The position numbers were made by a program, and so were the translations under genes. A DNA stretch of 64,000 bases from Pontibacter litorisediminis (lineage in GTDB: Bacteria > Bacteroidota > Bacteroidia > Cytophagales > Hymenobacteraceae). Under the pieces are notes generated by a model. The model did no database searches, was not told the origin of the DNA, and saw only the letters and a program-made list of their open reading frames with translations. The DNA lies in the NCBI RefSeq assembly GCF_029360645.1, contig NZ_JARDUA010000003.1, positions 741,742 to 805,741 of the forward strand, in the 5' to 3' direction. Numbering within the stretch: position 1 is the first letter of the stretch; every line of letters starts with the position of its first letter. Of this stretch, positions 8,235 to 21,461 are shown piece by piece.

Positions 8235-10124
8235 TTACAGCACCTTCACCTTCAAGCTGGTGGGCTGCTGCGGGGAGTGGTATACTTTGTGCGTGGCCTT
8301 GATGAAGTCCTCCTCGTTGGCTTCATAAATATTGTCCACATACTTCTGCGGGTTGCGGTCTACGAGCGGGAACCAGGTGCATTGGATCTGGACCATTACG
8401 CGGTGGCCTTTTTTAAATGTGTACAGCACATCCTGCAGCTCCACGTTAACGGGCGTTGCCTGGTTTGGGGTGAAGGGCTCCGGCTTCTCGAAGCTGTTGC
8501 GGAAGCGGCCGCGGAACACCTCGCTCCGTACCATGGCCTGATAGCCGCCCATCGGCTTGTTTGGCTGGTGCGGGTTGGCTTGGGCGGTGTCAGGATATAC
8601 GTCAATGAGCTTCACTATCCAGTCGGCATCAGAGCCGGTGGTGGCTACTTTTAGTTGGGCCAGTATCTCGCCCGCCAAAGTCAGGTCCTCCGTTAGCACC
8701 TCCGTCTGGAACGTCAGTACATCCGGGCGGCGGCTGGCGAAGCGCTGGTCATCGGTCATGTACTCGCGCGTCATACCAGTGGCTACGGCCTCCGTGAAAG
8801 GCACCGGTTTTGCCGGGTCGGAGATGAATTCGCTGGCCTCTGCCTCGCCCGCCTGCGGAGCTTCAAAGCTTAGTTTGCCGTTGGCGTGCAAGTATAAGGT
8901 GCGCTCCTGTGCCTGCTTGGGCGGCCATACCTCAAACTCGCGCCAGGTGTTGTTGCCACCTTCAAACATAACCGCCTCTGGTAGCTTTACCGGCTGCTTG
9001 GCCTCATTTTTCAGGTAGTGGTTAAAGAATCTGGCCTCCACTTCCTGCTGATACCAGGCAGAATTATTCTGACCAAAGTACACGTTGCCGATGTTGGAAC
9101 CGTCGGTGCGTGCCCAGCCGCCGTGTACCCAAGGGCCCATCACGATCATGTTCGTCAGCTTCGGGTTGTTCTTCTCAATCGTCTCGTAAATCTTGAGCGG
9201 ACCGTACAGGTCTTCGGCGTCGTACCAGCCGCCTACCGTCATCACGGCGGGGCCTTTGATATTCTTCAGGTGGGGGAGCAGGTTGCGTGCCTGCCAGAAC
9301 TCATCGTAGTTAGGGTGCGCCACCATGTCGTTCCAGAAGGCCACGTTGCCTTTCAGGTACTTTTCGTTGGCGTTCTTCAGCGGGCCCAGGCGCATGAAAA
9401 ACTCGTAGCCATCGGGAGTGCCGTGCTCGAAGCGTGGGTTGCGCTCGGTGGTAGGCTCTGGGCGCGGCAGGCCAAAGCTGGCTAAAAAGTTAAACGCGTG
9501 CGGCAGGAAAAAGGCGCCATTGTGATGGAAATCATCCCAGAACCAGTCGGCGATAGGGGCCTGCGGCGAAACGGCTTTCAGGGCAGGGTGGTTGCTCATG
9601 AGCCCGGCGGCGGCATAAAAGCCCGGGTAGGAGATGCCCCACTGGCCCACGCGGCCGTTATCATTATCAAGCTTCTTCACCAGCCAGTCCACGGTATCAT
9701 AGGTGTCGGTGCTCTCGTCTGTATCTTTCTTGCCTTTCTTTTTAGCCAGGTGCGGCGTCATGTTCACGAACTCGCCCTCCGACATGTAAGTGCCGCGCAC
9801 ATCCTGGTACACAAAAATATAGCCTTCGCGCAGCAGGGTGGGGCTGGGCCCTAGGCTGGTTTTGTAGCCTTCGCCGTAGGGGCCAACCGAGTAAGGCGTC
9901 CGGTTCATCAGGATCGGATATTTCTTGCTCTTGTCTTTCGGCGCATACACCACCGTAAACAGCTTTTTGCCGTCGCGCATCGGTATCTGGTATTCCGTTT
10001 TCTCATAGTTTTGCCGGATGTACAGCGAGTCTTGATTTACCTGCTGCGCCATACTTTGCAGGGCACACAGGCAGAGAGCCAGCAGCAGCGCAAATGGCCG
10101 TAGCAGGACTTGAGTTCTGGTCAT
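8235..10124 (-). CDS. CocE/NonD family hydrolase (X-Pro dipeptidyl-peptidase type)
   Basis: A 629-residue secreted serine hydrolase. The signal peptide ends near SMAQQ (about residue 27). The alpha/beta-hydrolase core holds the nucleophile in GISYPG (Ser165), the acid in GGWYDAED (Asp302) and His334 in GPWVHGG. The C-terminal half, from about residue 400, is the jelly-roll domain of the X-Pro dipeptidyl-peptidase C-terminal family. Family members include glutaryl-7-ACA acylase, cocaine esterase and prolyl dipeptidyl peptidases, so acyl or peptide bond hydrolysis is expected; the substrate cannot be read from the sequence. The length is normal and all triad residues are present. The gene stands alone between a strong terminator and a divergent small gene. 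Confidence 0.92.
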   Translation of the reverse strand: MTRTQVLLRPFALLLALCLCALQSMAQQVNQDSLYIRQNYEKTEYQIPMRDGKKLFTVVYAPKDKSKKYPILMNRTPYSVGPYGEGYKTSLGPSPTLLREGYIFVYQDVRGTYMSEGEFVNMTPHLAKKKGKKDTDESTDTYDTVDWLVKKLDNDNGRVGQWGISYPGFYAAAGLMSNHPALKAVSPQAPIADWFWDDFHHNGAFFLPHAFNFLASFGLPRPEPTTERNPRFEHGTPDGYEFFMRLGPLKNANEKYLKGNVAFWNDMVAHPNYDEFWQARNLLPHLKNIKGPAVMTVGGWYDAEDLYGPLKIYETIEKNNPKLTNMIVMGPWVHGGWARTDGSNIGNVYFGQNNSAWYQQEVEARFFNHYLKNEAKQPVKLPEAVMFEGGNNTWREFEVWPPKQAQERTLYLHANGKLSFEAPQAGEAEASEFISDPAKPVPFTEAVATGMTREYMTDDQRFASRRPDVLTFQTEVLTEDLTLAGEILAQLKVATTGSDADWIVKLIDVYPDTAQANPHQPNKPMGGYQAMVRSEVFRGRFRNSFEKPEPFTPNQATPVNVELQDVLYTFKKGHRVMVQIQCTWFPLVDRNPQKYVDNIYEANEEDFIKATHKVYHSPQQPTSLKVKVL

Positions 10125-10308
10125 AGGTTAGGTTTTGTAGTGAATGTTTAAAGTTCAGACCCTGAAGGTAAGCAATTTGCACTATAAATGGTATGGTGGG
10201 GCAGCAAGAGTAGCCTCAAGTATAAATCAGGAAATATATAGTGTCGGTTTAATGATTTAAGGCAGATTATGTTATATTGAAGGATGTTTTATTTCTAAAG
10301 TATCTTCT

Positions 10309-10563
10309 ATGAAAACAAAAAGTATACTTCCTAACCTCATCCTGGGAGCTTTGGCAGCTGCCGCGCTGACCTTCATCTACTTTATCGGTAAAGATTTTGG
10401 CCATTTTCTAGCAGGGCTCAGAGGAGAGCCAGAGTTGTCGGCTTCTGATGTTGTTTATAATATAGGCTACAGTCTTGGCTACATTGCGATACCTATAGTT
10501 ACGCTGCTGGCGCTGTACATCGCTTACCGCTTTTCCAGAAAGCGAAGGAAGAGCCACGCGTAA
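10309..10563 (+). CDS. Small two-helix membrane protein, unknown function
   Basis: An 84-residue protein with an N-terminal hydrophobic helix (about residues 7-26), a short loop, a second helix (about 51-72) and a basic tail ending RKRRKSHA, which suggests a cytoplasmic C-terminus. It is not recognised. The ATG start follows an AT-rich upstream region with no clear Shine-Dalgarno, as is normal in Bacteroidota. It may belong with the next small gene, which is also a single-helix membrane protein, although 216 bases without visible features separate them. Confidence 0.6.
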   Translation: MKTKSILPNLILGALAAAALTFIYFIGKDFGHFLAGLRGEPELSASDVVYNIGYSLGYIAIPIVTLLALYIAYRFSRKRRKSHA

Positions 10564-10779
10564 GCTTGCGCATCAAAACAAGTAATTACATAGATAACAT
10601 CTGTAAATTAAGCTTAACCGCATGCTGCTCAGAGTACTGTCTTCTAAGGAGCACTTCCTCTGCTTGCCTTGGCGGTAACAATTGATTGGGAGACGCCTAA
10701 GCAGGGATTCTTAGATGGCTACGGGTTGGCTCAAGAAAATTTAGCAAGAGACAAGTGATCAGATTTTTAACACATCGAC

Positions 10780-10932
10780 ATGAGAACAAGAAAGAAATCA
10801 AACTTGCGCTACCTACTGCTAGGTGGTGCTGTGGCAATCGCAGTATATGTTATTTCTGGTTGGGATGACCTGGTGAGGGGCTTTAAGGATGCCCAGGCAG
10901 ATAAGCCCTATCAGTATGAGCAGGCAGAGTAA
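10780..10932 (+). CDS. 50-residue single-helix membrane protein, hypothetical
   Basis: A short frame with a basic N-terminus (MRTRKKSNLR), one hydrophobic helix (about residues 11-26) and a charged tail (DDLVRGFKDAQADK...). The helix followed by an acidic/basic amphipathic stretch resembles small stress- or lipid-responsive membrane proteins annotated as hypothetical in related genomes. The function is unknown. Support comes from the coherent topology and ordinary codon use; there is no homology evidence here. Confidence 0.5.
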   Translation: MRTRKKSNLRYLLLGGAVAIAVYVISGWDDLVRGFKDAQADKPYQYEQAE

Positions 10933-11017
10933 AGTATAGATCCAGCTCCTGTGGCGGTGGTGCTAACATAGCGCTGTACTTAGCCGTTAAAGCAGAGCAC
11001 AACAAGCATGGAAACAA

Positions 11018-11806
11018 ATGGAGCAGGAACAAAATACATTGCTAAAAGACTACCCGATACAGGAAAAGGGGGCATACTTTTGCGCCCTGGCTACGATGGC
11101 CTCCGCCGACGGGCATGCCTCTGATGAGGAACTGGAGTTTTTATACATGATGGGCGAGGCGGCCGAGCTGCCGGAGAATCTGCGGCAGGAGGTGGAGTCA
11201 GTGGCAAAGAACCCATCGCAGGTAAGCCTGCAGAAGTGTCTGGATGTACTCAAGGACAGTCCACTCCGGTTCTCGTTGATCACCGATATCATCAGCTTTG
11301 CCAAGGCGGACGGCCAATATACTTCTGACGAACAGAAACATATCGAGGAAATGGCTACTTACCTGGGCGTAGACCAGAAGCAGTACAGCATTCTGGAAGA
11401 CTATGTGCAGAAGGCCGACGACGCACAGCAGCATGGGGAGGACCCCACGTCCCAGAGCTTCATGAGTAAGAACGGCTTCAGCGATACGTTCAAGAAAGCG
11501 GGCATCTCGCCGCAGATGGTGCAGGGCATGCTGGGCATCCTGGCACCCATTGTTATTGCCAAAATGATGGGCGGGCGCAGGCACCGGCGCTATGGCGGTG
11601 GCATGATGGGAGGCCTGCTGGGCGGCTTACTCGGTGGCGGAATGATGGGCGGGGGGGCGTACCGCTCGCGGGGCGGCATGGGCTCCATGATGTCGATACT
11701 CGGCGCGCTGAACGGCCGCAGGGGCTACAGCAGTATGGGTTCCGGCGGATTAGGCAGTCTTTTAGGCGGCATACTGGGCGGCGGCAAGCGCCGTGGCGGC
11801 TGGTAG
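11018..11806 (+). CDS. TerB-like domain protein with Gly/Met-rich tail
   Basis: A 262-residue protein. Residues about 15-140 form a helical TerB (tellurite-resistance/DjlA N-terminal) fold with two repeats of the acidic signature: ASADGHASDEE and AKADGQYTSDEQ, each placing Asp/Glu for a metal site. From about residue 175 the chain changes to a hydrophobic patch and then a low-complexity tail rich in Gly, Met, Leu and Arg (GGLLGGLLGGG). TerB domains are metal-binding and membrane-associated; a role in tellurite resistance should not be assumed, since no terC/terD genes are nearby. The start at 11018 is chosen because the ATG 10 bases upstream is out of frame. A strong terminator follows. Confidence 0.8.
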   Translation: MEQEQNTLLKDYPIQEKGAYFCALATMASADGHASDEELEFLYMMGEAAELPENLRQEVESVAKNPSQVSLQKCLDVLKDSPLRFSLITDIISFAKADGQYTSDEQKHIEEMATYLGVDQKQYSILEDYVQKADDAQQHGEDPTSQSFMSKNGFSDTFKKAGISPQMVQGMLGILAPIVIAKMMGGRRHRRYGGGMMGGLLGGLLGGGMMGGGAYRSRGGMGSMMSILGALNGRRGYSSMGSGGLGSLLGGILGGGKRRGGW

Positions 11807-11822
11807 ACCTGGTCTTTTCATC

Positions 11823-11865
11823 AAAGCAAAAGGTACAGGCTACATTCACCTGTACCTTTTGCTTT
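11823..11865. terminator. Bidirectional terminator
   Basis: Perfect 17-bp stem AAAGCAAAAGGTACAGG (11823-11839) with its complement at 11849-11865 and a 9-base loop, between convergent genes. Confidence 0.9.
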
Positions 11866-11867
11866 TA

Positions 11868-12464
11868 CTACAGTAGTTCCAGTTGTATAAGCCTGCGAAG
11901 GTCCTCCTCTCGCAGCAGTCCCCGTACTTGTTTATCAGCGATCATGAAAGTCGGTACGGCCGTAACGCCTACTTCCTCATATGCTTTTCGCAGCTCCCGT
12001 TGGTGCGCCTCTTTATACTTTCGGGTGTCCAGTGCCTCGCGGTAAGCTTTTTCATCCAGGCCCACTTCTTTTGCCAGTTTTACCAGCACCTCCACATCGC
12101 CAATGTCCTGCTCCTCCTGAAAGAACGCCCTGAACATACGGTGGGTGTAAGCCTCGCCCAAGCCGTGCTCCTTAGCAAACTGATAGCCCTCAAAAGCCAG
12201 GTGCGTGTAGGGCTGCGGCGACACCTTGGGCAGCACGATCGGTACATCCAGCTGTTTTCCCATGGGGTACACCGAGTTGGCCCAGGTAGTCTGCAGGTAA
12301 TCTTCCGCTGGTTTCAAGGTAGGTGTTGGGTAGGGGCGGAGTTCGAAGGGCATCCACTCTACCTGCACCTTGTCTTCCAAACCTTTTAATGCCCGCTGCA
12401 GCACCACCTCCCCAAAGAAGCAGTAGGGGCACACATAATCGGAGTATACTTGTATCTGTAGCAT
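11868..12464 (-). CDS. DsbA-family oxidoreductase, FrnE type
   Basis: A 198-residue cytoplasmic thioredoxin-fold protein with no signal peptide. It has the active site CPYC (Cys12-Cys15) immediately after the first beta strand, the inserted helical domain typical of DsbA (about residues 45-150), and the cis-Pro loop GVTAVPTF near residue 170. FrnE/HCCA-isomerase-like members act as disulfide oxidoreductases or isomerases in stress protection or catabolism; the CPYC pair favours redox activity. The length is normal. The gene stands alone, convergent with the TerB gene and divergent from the serine hydrolase. Confidence 0.9.
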   Translation of the reverse strand: MLQIQVYSDYVCPYCFFGEVVLQRALKGLEDKVQVEWMPFELRPYPTPTLKPAEDYLQTTWANSVYPMGKQLDVPIVLPKVSPQPYTHLAFEGYQFAKEHGLGEAYTHRMFRAFFQEEQDIGDVEVLVKLAKEVGLDEKAYREALDTRKYKEAHQRELRKAYEEVGVTAVPTFMIADKQVRGLLREEDLRRLIQLELL

Positions 12465-12576
12465 AGGATTTATACTTCTGCTTAAATAGTTTCTTACAAG
12501 TAACAGGCTACTTTTGTTTACCTAGCCCTCAAGAGTGGGTGATTTTTTATAGATTAGAGGAGGAACTCATATAATT

Positions 12577-13761
12577 ATGCTGAAACATACTTACATGGCG
12601 CTGGTGCTGGCTTTAAGCTTAGCCGCCTGCCAGCCGCAGCCACAAACTTCGCCTGCCGTTGCAGAACAAGAGCAGAAAGCCGACACACCTTACTACTACC
12701 CGGGCGATGGAGACAACTGGGAGCGCCGAAGACCGGAGGAGGTGGGACTCGACGCCGCCAAACTGCAGGAGGCGGTAGATTGGGCGAAGCTCCAGGAGAC
12801 AACCCAGATCGAAAAAGACTTCTCTACTCAAAAGGAGATTTTCGGGGAGCCGCTGGGGCCGCTGCCAGCCACCAGGGCCAACACCAACGGCATCATCCTG
12901 AAAGACGGTTACATTGTGGCAGAGTGGGGCGATACCAAAGCCGCTGACCCTACGTACAGCGTGGCCAAGAGCTTTCTTTCCACCATTCTCGGGCTTACGC
13001 TGGACAGGGGCATGATCGAAAGTATAAACGACCCAGTAGGCAAGTATGTACAGGACGGGGGCTATACTTCGGAGCACAACAGCAAGGTAACCTGGGAGCA
13101 CCATGCCCGCCAAACCAGTGAGTGGGAGGGAGAGATGTGGGGCAAGAACCACGATTTCATAGGCAAGGAGGCCTTCGGCCGCGGCGAGCGCAAGCCTCGC
13201 GAGCTGTAGGCACCGGGCACTTTTTACGAGTATAACGATACGCGCATCAACCGTTTCGCGCTGTCGCTGCTGCGCGTTTGGGAGAAGCCGTTGCCAGAGG
13301 TGCTGGAGGACGAGATCATGGACCCAATCGGCGCCTCCGAAACCTGGCGTTGGGTGCCTTATAGAAATTCCGTGGTAGAGATCAGCGGACAGCAGATGCC
13401 ATCAGTGAGCGGCGGTACCCGCTGGGGCGGTGGCCTTTGGATCAGCGCCCGCGACGAAGCCCGTTTTGGCTACCTGTTTCTGCGTAACGGCCGCTGGAAA
13501 GATAAGCAGTTGATTTCGGAGGAATGGGTGAAGGAGGCTACTACCAGCCGCGGCGCTGTGGGGCCAGACTACGGCTACCTCTGGTGGCTGAATACTGGTG
13601 GCGAGGCTTGGCCAGATGCGCCCAAAACAAGTTATGCCGCCTTGGGCGCCGGGCAGAACACGGTGTGGGTAGACCCGGAGCACGATATGGTTATAGTATG
13701 GCGCTGGCATGATGGCAAGCAAAATGAGCTGTTTAAGCGGGTGCTGGAGGCAGTGAAGTAA
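12577..13761 (+). pseudogene. Serine hydrolase (beta-lactamase family), interrupted by an in-frame TAG
   Basis: The frame reads 210 residues from ATG 12577, meets TAG at 13207-13209, and continues in the same frame for 183 more residues to 13761. Both parts belong to one class C beta-lactamase/penicillin-binding-like serine hydrolase: lipoprotein signal with Cys18, catalytic SVAK (Ser128-Lys131), an HARQTSEW motif before the stop, then the YND motif, SGGTRWGGG and WWLN after it. One base change (for example from CAG, AAG or GAG) explains the stop. The second half has no credible start, so it would not be made without readthrough. A sequencing error or a strain-specific null allele are the alternatives. 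TACTTTTG at 12509-12516 is a plausible -7 element. Confidence 0.85.
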
Positions 13762-13820
13762 CTGTTGTTGTTGCAGAACGAGCGTGGTCGCTCGCGTCAT
13801 ACTTCGCAATTGCTAAAACA

Positions 13821-13857
13821 AAAAAGCGGCTGCCCCATCCGGAGCAGCCGCTTTTTT
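13821..13857. terminator. Bidirectional terminator
   Basis: Stem AAAAAGCGGCTGC (13821-13833) with GCAGCCGCTTTTT (13844-13856), a loop of 10 and a T run, between the convergent serine hydrolase and amidohydrolase genes. Confidence 0.9.
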
Positions 13858-13876
13858 GTACTTTATACTTTGCTAT

Positions 13877-17179
<3,303 letters not shown>

Positions 17180-17388
17180 GATTTGCTATAAGGTAGAAGA
17201 TTAGTAAACGCCTCTAATTTAAGCATTACACGCCACAATGCGAAAACTAATCCTGTGGCCGCTAAAAGTCGGGAGTATAGCAAACCCAATCTGCTGAATT
17301 TGGAGTACAAACATTAATCTTGCCACGGCAGTTTATACTTGCCTGGTAGCAGAAGCAGACAGAGCAGTAACAGTTTTAAAGAGAAAGT

Positions 17389-18126
17389 ATGGATTTAGCA
17401 GGAAACACAGTGCTGATAACAGGAGGTGCCACTGGGATAGGCCTGGCTCTGGCAGAGCGTTTTATAAAAGCCGGAAGCGAGGTGCTTATATGTGGCCGAA
17501 GAGAGGACAAGCTGCAGGAGGCCAAGCAAAAATACCCGTCCCTGCATACCAAAGTATGCGATGTGGCAGACGAAAAACAGCGTGAGGCGTTGTATGCGTG
17601 GGCAATCCAGGAGTTTCCGAGGCTGAACGTGCTGGTCAATAATGCCGGTATCCAGCGCAGGGGGAGCTTTCTGGATGACCAGGAGCCGTGGGAGGTGCGG
17701 AGACAGGAAATCGCCATCAATGTAGAAGCGCCTATTCACTTATCGGCGCTGTTTATCCCTCATTTGCAGCAGCAGGACAGTGCTGCCATCATCAATGTGT
17801 CGTCGGGGCTTGCGTTTACGCCGGGTACGTTTGCCCTGGTGTACAGTGCCTCCAAAGCCGCTATCCATTCCTTCTCCATGACGCTGCGCCACGAGTTGGC
17901 CCACACCAGCATCCGGGTAATAGAGGTTGTGCCACCGGCAGTGGACACAGATCTGGGAGGGGTGGGCATCCATACGATGGGAGTGCCGGTTGGCGAGTTT
18001 GCCGACAGCGTGATGAAGCGCATGCAAGCAGGCGAGATGGAAATTGGCTATGGCAGATCTGAGAAAGCCAGGCTGGCAAACCGGGATGAGATCAATGAGA
18101 TGGTACGGGTGATGAGCACACTGTAG
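17389..18126 (+). CDS. SDR family NAD(P)-dependent oxidoreductase (DltE-like)
   Basis: A 245-residue classical short-chain dehydrogenase. It has the Rossmann glycine motif TGGATGIG (11-18), NNAG (84-87), the active-site Asn111, Ser139, and YSASK with Tyr152 and Lys156. Arg37-Arg38 after the second strand favour NADPH. The sequence resembles the DltE/YdfG-like group, whose substrates are usually small hydroxy acids or unknown; the substrate is not assigned. No partner gene sits in an operon with it. The 209 bases upstream, shared with the divergent amidohydrolase gene, show no clear consensus promoter. Confidence 0.9.
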   Translation: MDLAGNTVLITGGATGIGLALAERFIKAGSEVLICGRREDKLQEAKQKYPSLHTKVCDVADEKQREALYAWAIQEFPRLNVLVNNAGIQRRGSFLDDQEPWEVRRQEIAINVEAPIHLSALFIPHLQQQDSAAIINVSSGLAFTPGTFALVYSASKAAIHSFSMTLRHELAHTSIRVIEVVPPAVDTDLGGVGIHTMGVPVGEFADSVMKRMQAGEMEIGYGRSEKARLANRDEINEMVRVMSTL

Positions 18127-18147
18127 CCGGTTATAGCGCTTGCATGC

Positions 18148-18185
18148 CGGCAGAATGGGCAGGGGCGTTCCTGCCCATTCTGCCG
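18148..18185. terminator. Strong hairpin between convergent genes
   Basis: Perfect 16-bp stem CGGCAGAATGGGCAGG (18148-18163) with its complement at 18170-18185 and a loop of six. It lacks a T run on either side, so it may act as an mRNA 3' stabiliser rather than an efficient intrinsic terminator. Confidence 0.7.
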
Positions 18186-18187
18186 TA

Positions 18188-20254
18188 CTAAAGCGTTGGA
18201 AATTTTGGCTCTGCCTGCCCCCCTTTTAGTTGCTTTAGCACCTCGGCAGCAGTGAGCACCGGCAGCTGACATGTTTTGTTATAGCACACGTACACGGTAG
18301 TCTTTCCGTTGGTGGAGGTCCTGCCTTGCAGCAGCGGCAGGGTGCTGTTGCTGGCATCGGCAGCGCCCGCCAGTAGTACATTGGGCAGGTAAAAGGAGGT
18401 GAGCTCGGCACGCATTTCCGGTGCCTCCGGGCCCACCATGACCACCTCAGCCGTGGGAGTAAGCTTGTGGAAGTATAAAGAGGCCCAGTTACTCAAGTGA
18501 GAAGGCTCCTTCAGCAGCAGTTCCTTCACGCTGGCCAGCATATCCTCCGAAAGGGAAGTATAGCGCTCTTCATCAAAGTATAAGCCCAGGAAGTGCAGGT
18601 TAACGGCCATCACAGAATTAGAGGAGGGGACTACGTTGTCCAGGATTTCCTTTTTACGGGCAATGAGCTGCTCGGCGTTTCTGTCGGTGAAGAAGAACAG
18701 CTTTTCCCCCTCATCCAGGAAGTTCTCCAACGTATAATCCGTTAGCCGCTTTGCCTCCAGCAGCCACTGCTCCTCAAAGGTGACCTCGTAGAGGCGGGTG
18801 AGGGCGCGGATAAGAAAAGCGTAGTCATCCAGAAATCCAGCTGTGGTGGCCTTGCCTTCTTTGTAGTTGTGGTAGAGCTTGTCTCCGTCTTTCAGGTTCT
18901 GAAGTATAAACCTGGCATTCTTGAGGGCCAGGTCCAGGAAATGTTTGTTGCCGAACACCAGGTATGCATCGGCAAGCCCTTTTAGCATTAGCGCGTTCCA
19001 CGACGTCAGGATTTTGTCATCCAACCCCGGGCGTGTGCGGGTAGCCCGCACTGCCATCAACATCTCTTTCCAGGTTTTCACCATCTCCTCCAGCACGTCC
19101 ATCTCCAGTTCGTTTTCCTTGGCAAAGGCCTCGTCAGGAATGCGGCGGTGCAGAATGTTACGGCCGTGCTCAAAGTTGCCTGTGGCGGTGGCATGGTAGT
19201 ACTTGGAGAAGAGCGGCTCCTCGTCGCCTAGCATCTCCTGCAGCTCCTGCTTGGTGAAAGTATAGAATTTACCCTCCTCTCCCTCACTGTCGGCGTCCAG
19301 GGAGGAGTAGAAGCCTCCTTCCGCGTTCATCAGCTCCCGCTCCACAAAAGCAATGGTCTCATACACCACATCGTGGTACAGCGATTCGTGGGTGGCCTGG
19401 TAAGCCTCCGCATATAGGCTGATGAGCTGGGCGTTGTCGTAGAGCATCTTCTCAAAGTGCGGCACCAGCCATTCAGCATCCACGGAGTAGCGGGCAAAGC
19501 CGCCGCCCACCTGATCATAGAGGCCGCCATAGGCCATTTCCCGAAGCGTGAGGTGCAGGTGGTTCAGGATGGTTTGGTCGTTGGTATGGTGGTGATAGCG
19601 GAGCAGGAAAAGGTAACTGGCTGGTATCGGAAACTTGGGCGCGTCGCCCAGGCCGCCGTTTTTTCTGTCGAACCGCTGGCTCAGGTTATGGCCGATCAGT
19701 TTAAAATCATCCTCCCGCACATGGTAGCTCTTTTGCTGCAGCCCATACTTTTCCAGCTCGCTCTTGTTCAAGTGCTGCACAAACTGCTCCGCCGATTCAT
19801 CCAGTTCAGCGCGGTTCTGCTCATACGCCTCGGCAATGTTACTCAGCAGTGCTTTCCACTGCTTGGGAGGAAAGTAAGTGCCCCCGTAAAAAGGCTTGGC
19901 ATCGGGGGTTAGGAATACGTTTAGGGGCCACCCGCCCTGCTGCCCCATGGCTTGCAGGGCTTCCATGTAAACGGCGTCCACATCCGGGCGCTCCTCCCGG
20001 TCTACTTTTATGCACACGAAGTGCGTGTTCATCAACTCGGCTATGCTTTTCTGCTCAAAAGCCTCCCGCTCCATTACGTGGCACCAGTGGCAGGCGGCGT
20101 AGCCAATGCTAACCAGTATCGGCTTGTCTGCCTGTTTAGCCATTTGCAGTGCCTCCTCGCCCCAAGGATGCCAGTCTACGGGGTTATAGGCATGCTGCAG
20201 CAGGTAGGGGCTGCTCTCGTGTATGAGTCGGTTGGGTTTCTTGTCTCCTGCCAT
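18188..20254 (-). CDS. YyaL/DUF255 thioredoxin-domain protein
   Basis: A 688-residue protein of the YyaL/SPATA20 family. The N-terminal thioredoxin-like domain begins with the family block [18 protein letters not shown] and has the CxxC pair in AACHWCH (Cys55, Cys58), followed by [11 protein letters not shown]. The remaining roughly 500 residues form an (alpha/alpha)6 barrel like N-acylglucosamine 2-epimerases, with [18 protein letters not shown]. The protein is widespread, cytoplasmic and of unproven biochemical function; a redox-linked sugar-processing role is only inferred from the fold. The length is normal. It may be cotranscribed from the GSCFA gene upstream, 190 bases away with no terminator seen between them. 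Confidence 0.93.
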   Translation of the reverse strand: MAGDKKPNRLIHESSPYLLQHAYNPVDWHPWGEEALQMAKQADKPILVSIGYAACHWCHVMEREAFEQKSIAELMNTHFVCIKVDREERPDVDAVYMEALQAMGQQGGWPLNVFLTPDAKPFYGGTYFPPKQWKALLSNIAEAYEQNRAELDESAEQFVQHLNKSELEKYGLQQKSYHVREDDFKLIGHNLSQRFDRKNGGLGDAPKFPIPASYLFLLRYHHHTNDQTILNHLHLTLREMAYGGLYDQVGGGFARYSVDAEWLVPHFEKMLYDNAQLISLYAEAYQATHESLYHDVVYETIAFVERELMNAEGGFYSSLDADSEGEEGKFYTFTKQELQEMLGDEEPLFSKYYHATATGNFEHGRNILHRRIPDEAFAKENELEMDVLEEMVKTWKEMLMAVRATRTRPGLDDKILTSWNALMLKGLADAYLVFGNKHFLDLALKNARFILQNLKDGDKLYHNYKEGKATTAGFLDDYAFLIRALTRLYEVTFEEQWLLEAKRLTDYTLENFLDEGEKLFFFTDRNAEQLIARKKEILDNVVPSSNSVMAVNLHFLGLYFDEERYTSLSEDMLASVKELLLKEPSHLSNWASLYFHKLTPTAEVVMVGPEAPEMRAELTSFYLPNVLLAGAADASNSTLPLLQGRTSTNGKTTVYVCYNKTCQLPVLTAAEVLKQLKGGQAEPKFPTL

Positions 20255-20444
20255 GGCAATAAGGGTTAGCGCAAGGCACGGGTACTGCTTTACCTCAGCC
20301 GCGCGCGAAGCGCCTTACGTTGTAAATATTCTGGTAACAAAGTATAAACAGCCGCCGCTGAAGTCTAAAGCTTGTGCCTTTGGTTTGAACTCTGATTCCG
20401 TTTTACGAGCGCGGCAGGCAAAAGTGTTGTGCCGGTGTGCTGTG

Positions 20445-21425
20445 TTACGCCAGAAGCTGTTTTTCCAGCAGTTCCTTTTCGCTGGCGATGCTGATGCCAT
20501 ACTGCTGCCCCAGGGCCTGTAGCTGTTGCAGGGTGCTTTTCAGAAACTTCTGGTGCGCCTCCGACTGGGGGTGGAAGGGCTTATGGGCCACGGCACGCTG
20601 AAGTTTTTCCCACTTCTCCATAAACTGGCGGAACTCAGGCGCATAGTAGCCCTCTACAAACTTCTGCCAAATATACTCCTCCGCCAGTGGGGTGGGGTGC
20701 AGCATGTCTTCCTTGTAGAATCGGTAGTCGCGCAGGTCATCCATCATAATCTCGTAGGCTGGGAAGTACAGTACCTCCGGGTGCTCCTGCTGCAGCTGGT
20801 GGCACAGCACGCGCAGGCTGGCTTTGCTCACGCTGTTCAGCTCGATCGTTTCTTTGATATGCCGCACCGGGCTAACCGTTAGCAGCACTTTCAGAGCAGG
20901 GTTTTGTTGCCGCAGCTGCGCCAACAGCTCCTCAAAGGCGCTCTTCATCTCCTCCACTGACAGCAGCTCGCGCCTAAAGTGGCTGGCGGGCAACTTATGG
21001 CAGTTAGCTACCAGCTTTCCACTTTCCTGCAGGCGGTAAGCAATCGCGGTACCCAAAGTCACGACCAGCAGCGAGGCCCCCTGCAGGTATAGCCTTGTCT
21101 GCTGCAGGCGCGCCTCTAGGGTTTGCAGCAGCTCTTCCTTGTTGGTGCTGGAGAGGGAGGAGTGGAGGTCGTAAGCGTACCAGATGCCGTTTTGCCGCAC
21201 CAGTTGCTCCTCAAAGGCGTGGTGCCGGCCAATGGCGGCCTGCAGCAGCAGGCTCACGGAAACAGGGTTGAAGATCGTTCCGAAGGGGTTTACCAGCACA
21301 TCCACCTTGTTCTGCCGTAGCTTACTTCCCATTACCTCGGCAAAGCAGGAGCCAATGGTCAGCACTTTCTGCTGCAAGGTTAGGCCTAGGCCGGCGCTGG
21401 GAACATGTACTTCGGTTCGGAACAT
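20445..21425 (-). CDS. GSCFA domain-containing protein
   Basis: A 326-residue protein carrying the name-giving motif IGSCFAE at residues 24-30, followed by NPFGTIFNPVS, LVVTLGTAIAYR and LTVSPVRHIKE. These are the blocks of an SGNH/GDSL-like hydrolase fold with Ser26 as putative nucleophile and the VRH segment supplying a His. The family is common in Bacteroidota and of unknown substrate; polysaccharide or acyl ester modification is a guess from the fold. There is no signal peptide. It is separated from rplI by a terminator and lies on the same strand upstream of the YyaL gene. Confidence 0.92.
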   Translation of the reverse strand: MFRTEVHVPSAGLGLTLQQKVLTIGSCFAEVMGSKLRQNKVDVLVNPFGTIFNPVSVSLLLQAAIGRHHAFEEQLVRQNGIWYAYDLHSSLSSTNKEELLQTLEARLQQTRLYLQGASLLVVTLGTAIAYRLQESGKLVANCHKLPASHFRRELLSVEEMKSAFEELLAQLRQQNPALKVLLTVSPVRHIKETIELNSVSKASLRVLCHQLQQEHPEVLYFPAYEIMMDDLRDYRFYKEDMLHPTPLAEEYIWQKFVEGYYAPEFRQFMEKWEKLQRAVAHKPFHPQSEAHQKFLKSTLQQLQALGQQYGISIASEKELLEKQLLA

Positions 21426-21461
21426 GGCTTCAGGAGTTGTTAGTTATTACGTGCAAGATAT

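Noticed and set aside
12577..13761. Two separate genes instead of one disrupted gene
   Set aside because: The second part has no good start codon, and both parts align with consecutive segments of one hydrolase family.
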